Shown piece by piece: positions 1 through 7,020 of a stretch of DNA of 64,000 nucleotides (the first letter of the stretch is position 1; each line of letters opens with the position of its first letter). The notes beneath the pieces are model-generated. The model was not told the DNA's origin. It was given only the letters and a program-made list of their open reading frames with translations, and did no database searches. The translations under genes and the position numbers were made by a program. The DNA comes from Chitinimonas sp. BJYL2 (GTDB lineage Bacteria > Pseudomonadota > Gammaproteobacteria > Burkholderiales > Chitinimonadaceae): assembly GCF_027257935.1 (NCBI RefSeq), contig NZ_JANZKW010000003.1, positions 186,001 through 250,000 on the forward strand, given 5' to 3'.

Positions 1-875
1 AAATCGTCGCCGGCATGACATAACTTTAAGAATGACTCTAAAGTGTCTGCTTTCTGAAATGCACTGTATATTTCTGCGGCATTCGCCTCTAGGTTGGCTT
101 CCCTGACAATGTAATTAATCATCGGCTCCAAATAAAATCTCTTTAACTTATATGAGGCTATTCTGTTGTGTTGCTTTGAAATGATTTGACTGGACTCATC
201 CGGCGCAACAGATTTCAGAATGGTTTCGGTATATTCCCTTAGGGCTTTGTTTACGCTTTCGAGCTCCCCAATCTGTGCGGATAGATTGGACATGGTTGTT
301 TCTTGACTCTTCCTTGAAAGGAAGTCGGCAAATAATCCGGCCCATTGGTCTTTAAGCCAGTTTGATATTTCGTCTAAATTTTCGAAGCCCCTTACAAAGT
401 TATTGCGCTTTTGTCCGATTATTTCTTCAAGTAAGGTGAATATGTTAATGCTATCGACGTGCGCCCACTTTATGCTGGTGTTGTCTCGATTTGCTTTGTA
501 GGTGTTAAATTCGGCGAGAACATTTTTCTCTACGAAGATAAATATTGGAATGTCTCTGTCGCGCGCTGCTATATATTCCTTTTTTGTTATGGAGTTGTAT
601 TGTTCGTATATTTTGTCTGTTTCTTTGTCCGGCACTTTTATTTCTGTTGATGCGGCACTTCCATAGCGACCACCAATGATGAGTACCAGCATGTGGCAAG
701 TTGTGATTTCACTGTAGCAAGACTCATCTATCGAGTGGTCATGTCTAAATGGTATGTCACCACTCTCAAAAAGTACGGAATCGTACCCTAAAGATTCGAT
801 AAATATCTCAAGATGCTTTCTCGCATGCTTGAGGTCGTAATACGTAGAGCTGATAAATATTCTAGGTTTAGCCAT
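1..875 (-). CDS. DUF4062 domain protein, 3' end outside window
   Basis: Reading the minus strand from the ATG at 875-873 gives 291 codons without a stop to the window edge, so the C terminus is missing. The protein begins MAKPRIFISSTYYDLK and continues with HMLVLIIGGRYGS near residues 60-72. Together these are the hallmark of the N-terminal DUF4062 domain (about residues 4-90), which is found in standalone proteins and fused to STAND-type NTPases in conflict or signalling systems. The remainder looks helical, with a possible coiled coil around residues 190-230. A strong ribosome site (GGAGG, 885-881) precedes the start. The gene is AT-rich compared with the chromosome beyond 1.9 kb and lies just downstream of an attC site on the same strand, so it is probably an integron-type cassette gene. 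The biochemical function is unknown. Confidence 0.8.
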   Translation of the reverse strand, partial: MAKPRIFISSTYYDLKHARKHLEIFIESLGYDSVLFESGDIPFRHDHSIDESCYSEITTCHMLVLIIGGRYGSAASTEIKVPDKETDKIYEQYNSITKKEYIAARDRDIPIFIFVEKNVLAEFNTYKANRDNTSIKWAHVDSINIFTLLEEIIGQKRNNFVRGFENLDEISNWLKDQWAGLFADFLSRKSQETTMSNLSAQIGELESVNKALREYTETILKSVAPDESSQIISKQHNRIASYKLKRFYLEPMINYIVREANLEANAAEIYSAFQKADTLESFLKLCHAGDD

Positions 876-922
876 GATGTCCTCCTTGAGTGAATTCTAA
901 GTTGTTCCCTGAGCTTAATTGC

Positions 923-1018
923 GCCTAACGTTGGAGGTAACGTGCGGCCGGAACGCCGCAGGCGTGGAGGGAACCCAAAGCGTAGCTTTGGGCCGTCACG
1001 TTGACCGAAAGGTTAGGC
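923..1018 (-). other. integron attC recombination site
   Basis: On the minus strand this 96-base element starts with GCCTAAC (1018-1012) and ends with GTTAGGC (929-923), matching the R''/R' core consensus RYYYAAC...GTTRRRY. Inside, CAACGTG (1003-997) is the near-complement of CACGTTA (944-938), the expected L''/L' pair, set at equal 8-base spacers from the cores. A variable stem CCCAAAGC/GCTTTGGG (992-974) lies in between. The stop codon of the HEAT-repeat gene lies inside the first core, as is common in integron cassettes. No integrase gene is visible, so this could be part of a CALIN (cassettes lacking an integrase) or of a larger integron outside the window. Confidence 0.8.
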
Positions 1019-1339
1019 AATTTTCCACCCCACGAATTGCTCAATGTCTTCTACGGCAGTAAGTGATTGTGCTTGGACATACGCTGAAGAGTCCTTGAGG
1101 CCAGACTTTACCAATGTCTCTACCGGATCTTTGGGGAGGCGGTTAAAGCGGCGTGCGATGTGGCCAAAGCCGAGTAGAGCGTTGCCACGAACATTAGCAT
1201 CAGGATGCTTTGCGAGAATTGAACAAACTTCAATAGCCTCATCAATGTTGGCCTCATTGAGAGAAATGGCAACAACCAAATGAAGCAATTCGTTTGGTTG
1301 ATTGCGATTCAATGCAGCTAGGGTTGAGTCTGATGCCAT
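1013..1339 (-). CDS. small HEAT-repeat protein in an integron cassette
   Basis: A 108-residue soluble protein. Alternating helices such as DAIEVCSILAKHPDANVRGN and the following ALLGFGHIARRF resemble two to three HEAT-like repeats, a scaffold for protein contacts. No catalytic motif is visible. The ATG is at 1339-1337 with no clear Shine-Dalgarno sequence; the start follows the cassette junction GTTAGGC (1356-1350) by ten bases, which is typical of promoterless cassette genes read from an upstream promoter. The TAA is at 1015-1013, inside the attC core. Similar small HEAT proteins occur as cassette cargo, but the function of this one cannot be given. Confidence 0.7.
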   Translation of the reverse strand: MASDSTLAALNRNQPNELLHLVVAISLNEANIDEAIEVCSILAKHPDANVRGNALLGFGHIARRFNRLPKDPVETLVKSGLKDSSAYVQAQSLTAVEDIEQFVGWKIA

Positions 1340-1349
1340 GCCAAAGATT

Positions 1350-1473
1350 GCCTAACGTTAAGTAGACGTCCTATTTGACGTGATTAATCACGTCATTGTG
1401 ACGCATAAAATGAATGACTGTTTCTGTAGGGCTTTGATTTAAAAGGATGTATCGTTTCGTGGGCGCGTTAGAC
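1350..1473 (-). other. probable second attC site (degenerate)
   Basis: On the minus strand, GTCTAAC (1473-1467) and GTTAGGC (1356-1350) form a core pair with one G:T wobble, at 124 bases total length and in the same orientation as the clearer attC at 923-1018. The distance from the stop of the upstream ORF (31 bases) and to the next start (10 bases) fits a cassette boundary. Internal L''/L' complementarity is poor. The centre instead holds a perfect 20-base palindrome at 1376-1395. The downstream junction is convincing; the upstream end is less certain. Confidence 0.5.
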
Positions 1474-1503
1474 ATCCTAATAGATTGTGCAAAGCCGTCA
1501 AGA

Positions 1504-1749
1504 TTATGAGGCCAACCCGTAGGTTCTCACCGAGGTAGTCTTGAGACCGTGCTCCACAGACCTCAAAGCCCAAATGTACTTGTGCTGGGCAGTGTAGGCA
1601 TCATCCAAATGGGTGAGACGGAGGGACTTTGGGTAGCCGAGCGCTAAAGCGTGAAACACTGTTAAGCCATGTTTCCTGATCTGGACCGTGACAGTTCTAG
1701 ACGGGTATTGGCGAGCGAGGGCGGGTAATATTGATAAAAAAACAATGAG
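1504..1749 (-). pseudogene. truncated ORF, probable remnant of a cassette gene
   Basis: The minus strand is open for 81 codons from 1749 to the TAA at 1506-1504. The predicted protein ends ...VRTYGLAS and includes TVTVQIRKHGLTVFHALALG, which reads like real coding sequence. There is no ATG; the first GTG would leave about 50 residues, and an in-frame stop lies at 1752-1750, right beside the tRNA fragment. The likely reading is a gene that lost its 5' end when the island boundary formed, followed 31 bases later by an attC core. The family is not recognised. Confidence 0.45.
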
Positions 1750-1759
1750 TTAGATCGAG

Positions 1760-1804
1760 CTTGTAATCAGCAGGTCATCCGTTCGATTCGGATAGTCGGC
1801 ACCA
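1760..1804 (+). other. tRNA-Thr(UGU) 3' half, likely island attachment site
   Basis: From CTTGTAATCAG the sequence matches the 3' half of a bacterial tRNA-Thr: anticodon loop CTTGTAA (anticodon TGT), 3' anticodon strand, variable loop, a T arm with ATCCG/CGGAT around TTCGATT, 3' acceptor strand AGTCGGC and ACCA. The 5' half (acceptor GCCGACT, D arm) is absent; AT-rich unrelated sequence precedes position 1760. Homology begins at the anticodon loop, the usual crossover region for tyrosine recombinases that use tRNA genes, so this is best read as the distal direct repeat of an integrated element lying to the left. Confidence 0.75.
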
Positions 1805-1812
1805 AACCAGAC

Positions 1813-1841
1813 AAAGGCTTAGCCCTCCGGGCTAGGCCTTT
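1813..1841 (+). terminator. Rho-independent terminator of the tRNA locus
   Basis: A 13-bp stem (AAAGGCTTAGCCC pairing with GGGCTAGGCCTTT, one G:T pair) with a TCCG loop, ending in a short T stretch, nine bases after the tRNA CCA. It is probably the original terminator of the tRNA-Thr gene, left on this side of the island junction. Confidence 0.7.
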
Positions 1842-1902
1842 GTTGCATTCTGGCGTTGTGAAAGTGGGCCCGTCGGCCTACCGGGTTGGCTTGATGCTGT
1901 GT

Positions 1903-2901
1903 CTAGCCGAGCACCGCCTCTGCCATGCCCGCGTAGAGGGGGATGCCGAGTAGGATGTTGAGCGGGAAGGTAATACCCAGCGACATGCCGATATAGAGCG
2001 AGGGGCTGGCTTCGGGGATGGCGACGCGCAGGGCGGCCGGCACGGCAATGTAGGAGGCGCTGGCGGCAAGCACCATCAGCAGGGCGGCATTGCCGGCCTC
2101 GACACCCAGCAGGGCGGCGAGCAGCAAGGCGAGGGTGGCGTGGGCCAGGGGGGCGGCAATCGCATAAGCCGCGAGCCAGGGCGAGCTTTGGCGCAGTTGG
2201 GGCAGTTGGCGCGCAGCCAGCAAACCCATGTCCAACAGGAAGAACGCCAGCATGCCTTTGAACAGGTCGCCAGAAAAAGGCTGCATGGCGGCTTTGCCGG
2301 CGTCGCCGGTCAGCAGGCCTACCACCATGGCACCGATCAGCAAGAGCTGAGCGCCATCCGTCAGCGACTCATGCAGTAGCTTGCCAATCGCAGGGCGCGG
2401 TCCGGGTGTGGTGGCCAGTGCCGCGACACCGTTCCCCATGGTGGCAAGCTGGGCCTGCTGACGCAGTTGATTGGCGAGGATCACGGCCAGGATGATGGCT
2501 GGCGACTCCATCAGCGCCATGGCGGCGGCCATGTGACCACCGTATTCGATACCTCTGTTATCCAGGAACTGGGTGGCCGTGATGAAGGTCACCGCGCTCA
2601 CCGAGCCGTAGGTGGCGGCAATGGCGGCGGCATCCAGTGGTGCCACGCGTCGCTTGAGCACCGTGTAGCCGACAAGCGGGATGATCACGGCCAGCGCAAT
2701 GGCAATCAGCAGGCTGCGGACGACTTCCACCGTGAGCCCGGTCTGCGCGAGCGCGAACCCGCCTTTGAGACCCAGCGCCATCAGCAGATACAGAGACAGA
2801 AACCGGGAGATAGCGGGGGGGATTTCCAGATTGGATTTCAGCAAGCCAGCCAGCACGCCGAAGATGAAGAACAAGATGGCGGGATCCAGCAGGTTTTGCA
2901 T
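1903..2901 (-). CDS. SbtA-family sodium-dependent bicarbonate permease
   Basis: A 332-residue inner-membrane protein with about ten hydrophobic segments, starting MQNLLDPAILFFIFGVLAG. The pattern LEIPPAISRFLSLYLLMALG, the repeated-halves layout and the length match the SbtA/DUF897 family, whose cyanobacterial members take up bicarbonate with sodium. Two inverted halves are joined by a hydrophilic loop around residues 155-180. The gene is divergent from a LysR regulator 94 bases away, an arrangement that usually means the regulator controls the transporter. Heterotrophic members of the family are mostly uncharacterised, so bicarbonate is the family expectation, not something shown here. Confidence 0.85.
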   Translation of the reverse strand: MQNLLDPAILFFIFGVLAGLLKSNLEIPPAISRFLSLYLLMALGLKGGFALAQTGLTVEVVRSLLIAIALAVIIPLVGYTVLKRRVAPLDAAAIAATYGSVSAVTFITATQFLDNRGIEYGGHMAAAMALMESPAIILAVILANQLRQQAQLATMGNGVAALATTPGPRPAIGKLLHESLTDGAQLLLIGAMVVGLLTGDAGKAAMQPFSGDLFKGMLAFFLLDMGLLAARQLPQLRQSSPWLAAYAIAAPLAHATLALLLAALLGVEAGNAALLMVLAASASYIAVPAALRVAIPEASPSLYIGMSLGITFPLNILLGIPLYAGMAEAVLG

Positions 2902-2995
2902 ACGAGCGCTCCAATCGAGGAATGGGCGGCATGCTAAGCGGCCTTTGGAATCATGTAAAATCGATATTAATGTTTGTTTTCATAGATAAAAGATT

Positions 2996-3913
2996 ATGAA
3001 CGTCACTTTCCGGCAGCTGCAGCTGTTCCTGGCTTTGGCGGAGCACGGCAGTATCAGCGCGGCGGCCAAAGCGTGTCATGTAACCCAGCCTACGGTGTCC
3101 ATGCAGCTACGCGAGCTGTCTGAAAGTGTGGGCCTGCCGCTTTATGAGGTCGTCGGCAAGCGCATCTCCTTGACGGAGGCCGGGCACCAGCTGGTGGAGA
3201 CGGCGCAAACCATGCAGCGGGCTTGGCGGGAGTTCGGCGAGCAGATCGATCAGATGCAGGGCTTGCAGCGTGGGCGGCTCAAGGTGGCGGTGGTGAGTAC
3301 GGCCAAGTATTTCGTGCCCGCTCTGCTGGGCGCGCTATGCCGGGCGCATCCAGCGGTGGATGTCAGCCTCTCGGTCCTGAATCGGGATGGCGTCTTGGGC
3401 AGGCTAACCCGTAATGAAGACGATCTGTACATCATGTCCCAGCCACCACAGGATGCGGAGATCATGGCCGAGGCCTTCCTGAGCAATCCGCTGGTGCTGA
3501 TTGCGGCCCGCGATCATCCGCTTGCCGGGCGCGGTGCGACAGATCTGAATGCCTTGCGGCAGGAGCGATTCATTCTGCGCGAGCCGGGTTCCGGTACACG
3601 CCGTGCGGTAGACAAACATTTCGCTGCGCTGGGTTTTGATCCCTCCATCCGCATGGAGTTGGGCAGCAACGAGGCGATCAAGCACTCCGTGGCGGCAGGA
3701 CTGGGCCTGGCCGTGTTGTCACGCCATGCACTCCATAGTGATCCCGCCTTGGATGGTCTGGCTATCTTGCCGGTGGCACAGTTTCCGATCGAAGCGAACT
3801 GGTACATCGTGCACCTCAAGGGCAAACGCCTGTCACCGATCGCAACCGAGTTTCTGGCGCATTTGCGCGAATATGCGAGTGGCTTGCCCGGTGGCGCAGC
3901 GGTGCTGCCTTAG
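2996..3913 (+). CDS. LysR-family regulator (CbbR/CmpR-like)
   Basis: A 305-residue transcription factor. The N-terminal helix-turn-helix (residues ~4-62) contains FLALAEHGSISAAAKACHVTQPTVS, and a periplasmic-binding-protein-like effector domain occupies residues ~90-295. The CbbR/CmpR subgroup, which regulates carbon fixation or inorganic-carbon uptake, is suggested by the layout and by divergent transcription from the SbtA-like permease. The 94-base intergenic region is AT-rich and probably holds both promoters and the operator, although a clear T-N11-A box could not be fixed by eye. The start is the ATG at 2996. Confidence 0.85.
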   Translation: MNVTFRQLQLFLALAEHGSISAAAKACHVTQPTVSMQLRELSESVGLPLYEVVGKRISLTEAGHQLVETAQTMQRAWREFGEQIDQMQGLQRGRLKVAVVSTAKYFVPALLGALCRAHPAVDVSLSVLNRDGVLGRLTRNEDDLYIMSQPPQDAEIMAEAFLSNPLVLIAARDHPLAGRGATDLNALRQERFILREPGSGTRRAVDKHFAALGFDPSIRMELGSNEAIKHSVAAGLGLAVLSRHALHSDPALDGLAILPVAQFPIEANWYIVHLKGKRLSPIATEFLAHLREYASGLPGGAAVLP

Positions 3914-3970
3914 TCTGGCCGTGGCGTGGTGCCGGGCATGGTGGGCATGCATGGCAGCTGGTGTTTTGGC

Positions 3971-4654
3971 TCAAGGCACTAGCAAGCGCCCATCACTGAC
4001 GTGCCACTGGCGATCGCAAGCCGCGGCAATCTCGGGATCATGGGTGCTGATCAGGAAGGTGGTGCCTTCCTGCTGGTTGATCTGACGCAGCAGGGACATC
4101 ACATTCCGGCTGTTTTCGCGATCCAGATTACCGGTGGGCTCATCGCCAAAAACCAGTAGCGGTGAAGCAACCAGAGCGCGAGCAATGGCGACGCGCTGTT
4201 TTTGCCCGCCAGATAGCTGCCCGGCGGGACGCCTGGCCATGTCGGCCAGCCCCACGGCCGCCAGCAGATCGCCCGCGCGTTGGCGCAGGGCAGGGTGCAG
4301 GCCGCCTTCCACCGTAGCCAGTGGGAAGGCCACGTTCTCCAGTGCGGAAAAGTCCGGGAGCAGGTGGTGGAACTGGAAAACAAAGCCCATCTTTCGCAGG
4401 CGTATACGTGCGCGCTCGGTCTCTGTCAGGGTATCGACACGCTGGCCATCGATGTGCAGCTCGCCTTCACTGGCCCGTTGCAGCAAGCCCAGTATCCCCA
4501 GTAGCGTGGACTTGCCGCTGCCCGAAGGGCCAAGCAGGGCCACCATGTCCCCTCGCTGGAGTGTTACGTCGATGCCCTTGAGCACGGTGGTGTCACTCTC
4601 GCCATCCCGGTAACGCTTGATGAGGCCTTGGGCAGTCAGGATCGTCGAAGTCAT
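3971..4654 (-). CDS. ABC transporter ATPase, MacB/LolD type
   Basis: A 227-residue ATPase with Walker A GPSGSGKS (residues ~41-48), signature LSGGQKQR, Walker B LLVFGDEP and the H-loop STHDP. It would power the adjacent FtsX-type permease at the inner face of the membrane. The start MTSTILTAQG at 4654 is chosen because it follows the ribosome-site region and its ATG overlaps the TGA of the permease gene (ATGA), indicating translational coupling. The longer upstream extension is out-of-family sequence. It is the last gene of a three-gene operon (adaptor, permease, ATPase). The substrate is unknown. Confidence 0.9.
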   Translation of the reverse strand: MTSTILTAQGLIKRYRDGESDTTVLKGIDVTLQRGDMVALLGPSGSGKSTLLGILGLLQRASEGELHIDGQRVDTLTETERARIRLRKMGFVFQFHHLLPDFSALENVAFPLATVEGGLHPALRQRAGDLLAAVGLADMARRPAGQLSGGQKQRVAIARALVASPLLVFGDEPTGNLDRENSRNVMSLLRQINQQEGTTFLISTHDPEIAAACDRQWHVSDGRLLVP

Positions 4655-5871
4655 GTGCCGATGGCCTCCAGAGGATCGAGCTTTGCAGCGCGCCAGGCAG
4701 GCAAGGTCGCGGCCAGTGCACCGATGACCACGGCGGCGCTGATCACGATGAGGTAACCACCTTGTTGAGGGTCGATCGGGAGTGCTTGCGTGCCATCGGC
4801 ACGCTTGAGCGTGGCCAGAAAGCTGCTGAATCCCCAACCCACCAGCGCGCCGCTTACGCCCCCCAGCCAGCCTATCCAGATCCCCTGTTGCAGGAAGACA
4901 CTGAAGACAAAGCGCCGGGGCACGCCCGCGCTGCGCATGATGCCGATCTCGGCCTTGCGCTTCTGGGTAGACAACAAGAGGCTGGACGCAATGACGAGCA
5001 GCATGGTGAGCAGGGAAAATGTCTGGATCATGCGCCCCGTATTGCCTTGTGCCGTGAGCGCCTGCTTGAGCTGGGTGTTCTTCTCGGTCCAGTCGTAGAC
5101 CTTGAGACCCGTTTCGCGACGGAGTTGTGCGGCCAGCACGGGCGCGGCTGCGGGGTCCGCGAGCTTGAGCTGGATGCGGCTGATGCCGTTATCGAGCCCG
5201 GCCAGTACGCGGGCATTGCGCAAGTGCAAATAAACGATCCGTTCATCCACGGACGAGATCCCCAGCTTGAAGATGCCGGCAATCCGCAGGCGTACCGCCG
5301 TGTCGTTATCCCCCCGCAGGGTAAGCACGCTACCGGGGCGGAGCCGGAGCTTGTTGGCGAGATCGCGGCCGATCAGCACCTCGCCGACCGACAGCGTAGC
5401 CTTGCCTTCTTGCAGGGTACCTGCCAGATCGGCAATCAGGGATGCGCGTTCCGGCAACACGCCGATATAACTCACCGGGCTGGATGCGCCGCTACGGCGC
5501 ACGAAGCCAGCGCCGGTGACCTCGGGCGAGGTGCCGATCACGCCGGGCAAAGCATCAAGCCGTGCTGACAGGGCTGTCCATTCGCGAATCTGCGGGCGTT
5601 CTAGTTCAAGCACCTGCTCCGCCAGCAACTGGGTCGCCGTCGAGCCGGGCTCGGTCCAGTCCGCACGGATGCCTGCGGGCTCACGTTCCAGCGTGATGTG
5701 CGCGATATTACCGATGGTCTGGCGTGTCAGTGTGGTGGCCAAGCCATTGATCAGGCTGGTGATGAACACGAAGGCCAGCACCGCAACGCCAACGCCGGCG
5801 AGCAAAAGCGCCGTTTGCAGCGGAGACGACCACAGGTAGCGCAGTGCCACCCGGGTAGAGAAGGGCATCAT
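4651..5871 (-). CDS. FtsX/MacB-type ABC transporter permease
   Basis: A 406-residue inner-membrane protein. One N-terminal membrane helix (residues ~20-42) is followed by a large periplasmic MacB-PCD-like domain (to ~260) and three C-terminal helices of the FtsX domain, ending with the typical AAKLDPLEAIGT. This is the mechanotransmission permease fold of MacB and LolC/E. The start ATG at 5871 overlaps the stop of the upstream adaptor gene. With the ATPase below it forms half of a homodimeric exporter. Confidence 0.88.
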   Translation of the reverse strand: MMPFSTRVALRYLWSSPLQTALLLAGVGVAVLAFVFITSLINGLATTLTRQTIGNIAHITLEREPAGIRADWTEPGSTATQLLAEQVLELERPQIREWTALSARLDALPGVIGTSPEVTGAGFVRRSGASSPVSYIGVLPERASLIADLAGTLQEGKATLSVGEVLIGRDLANKLRLRPGSVLTLRGDNDTAVRLRIAGIFKLGISSVDERIVYLHLRNARVLAGLDNGISRIQLKLADPAAAPVLAAQLRRETGLKVYDWTEKNTQLKQALTAQGNTGRMIQTFSLLTMLLVIASSLLLSTQKRKAEIGIMRSAGVPRRFVFSVFLQQGIWIGWLGGVSGALVGWGFSSFLATLKRADGTQALPIDPQQGGYLIVISAAVVIGALAATLPAWRAAKLDPLEAIGT

Positions 5872-6935
5872 TCCGTCACCACGCCGCGCAATGGCGGTGC
5901 AGGCACTGCACGGGGAGACAGGACCAGTTGCTCGCCGGCACGCAGGCCAGCCAGAACCGCCACACGCTCGGCTGGCCAATCCCGGAAGCGGATCGTGCGC
6001 CTTACGGCTTTATCGCCCTGCAATACCAGCACTTCCCCCGTACCCTGCGCGGCAGCCTGAGCGGTGCTGCCCGAGAGCAGCGCGGAACGGGGAATCGTGA
6101 TGCTGTCCGGCAGCGTAGCGACACGGATGATCAGGTCCATGCTGCGGCCAATGGGTGCAGCCAATGACTGCTTGGGCGTGATGCGGACCAGTCGGCCACC
6201 GGTGGCCGTGTCCACGTCCGGGGCCAGATAGGAAACCGACCCATCCAGTTGCTTATCCTGCCAGCGTATCTTGGCGGCCATGCCGGGGCGCAACTGGTCG
6301 GCGATGGCTTCGTCGATATCGGCTTCCAGCAACTGGGTATGCGGGCTGGCCAGCTCCATGATGCCGTTACGACCATCCACGATGGCACCGGGATCGGCTA
6401 GCCGACGCAGCACGATCCCGTCCATCGGGGCGAGAATCCGTGTCTCTTGTTGCTTTGCAACGGTTTCGCGCGTTCCGGCGGTGCTGGCTGCAAGCGCGGC
6501 GCGTGCCTGGGCGAGCTCCGACTCGCGTCGTGCCAGCGCGGCATCGGACAGGAATCCTTGCTGCTGCAGGCGACGCTCTCGCGCCAGATCCTGCTCAAGC
6601 TGGGCTACCTGCGCAGCAGCCTGATTGCGCAAGGCGCGGGCCTGCTCGTTCTGTGCGGACAGGGCGAGTACGCTGACGGTGGCCAGCAGCTGCCCTGATT
6701 TCACCATGGCGCCTTCCTCGGCATGCAGGGCCTCGACCCGGCTGCTGAGCAGCGGCGCCACAGTCACCCGATCCTGCGCCTGCAGCCGGCCGGTCAGGCC
6801 CAGATCCAGATTGACTTCACTGGGGCGCAGCACCTCAATCGGCACCGGTTTGGGTTGGGCCGCACGTTGCCAGACGAGGACCGCAGCCAGCGCAAGCAGC
6901 AAACAGCCGATACCGATGTAGTGTCTCTTTTGCAT
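5868..6935 (-). CDS. periplasmic adaptor (HlyD/MacA-like) of ABC exporter
   Basis: A 355-residue membrane-fusion protein: N-terminal signal anchor (residues ~7-24), a biotinyl-lipoyl-like half around EALHAEEGAMVKSGQLLATV, an alpha-hairpin rich in Gln/Ala/Arg (residues ~90-165), the second lipoyl half (GIVLRRLADPGAIV) and beta-barrel/membrane-proximal domains. It links the permease to an outer-membrane channel, which is not encoded nearby, so a TolC-type partner elsewhere is likely. It is the first gene of the operon; its promoter lies in the divergent region shared with the photolyase cluster. Confidence 0.88.
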   Translation of the reverse strand: MQKRHYIGIGCLLLALAAVLVWQRAAQPKPVPIEVLRPSEVNLDLGLTGRLQAQDRVTVAPLLSSRVEALHAEEGAMVKSGQLLATVSVLALSAQNEQARALRNQAAAQVAQLEQDLARERRLQQQGFLSDAALARRESELAQARAALAASTAGTRETVAKQQETRILAPMDGIVLRRLADPGAIVDGRNGIMELASPHTQLLEADIDEAIADQLRPGMAAKIRWQDKQLDGSVSYLAPDVDTATGGRLVRITPKQSLAAPIGRSMDLIIRVATLPDSITIPRSALLSGSTAQAAAQGTGEVLVLQGDKAVRRTIRFRDWPAERVAVLAGLRAGEQLVLSPRAVPAPPLRGVVTE

Positions 6936-6946
6936 AAAACACCTTT

Positions 6947-6970
6947 ACGTATAATACAATTATTGTACGT
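6947..6970. promoter_or_regulatory. imperfect 24-bp palindrome between exporter and photolyase operons
   Basis: ACGTA(T)AATA at 6947-6956 is mirrored by TATT(G)TACGT at 6961-6970 around a 4-base centre. It contains TATAAT at 6950-6955, a possible -10 box. Its position between two divergent operons suggests an operator for a TetR- or MerR-type regulator controlling one or both. Confidence 0.45.
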
Positions 6971-7020
6971 CAAAACGATTCAGGGTGCGCAAGCCGTGGC
7001 TGGGCGCGAGAGGGGCAAGC

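Noticed and set aside
1729-1804. A complete tRNA-Thr gene
   Set aside because: The 5' acceptor strand and D arm are missing; only the 3' half matches.
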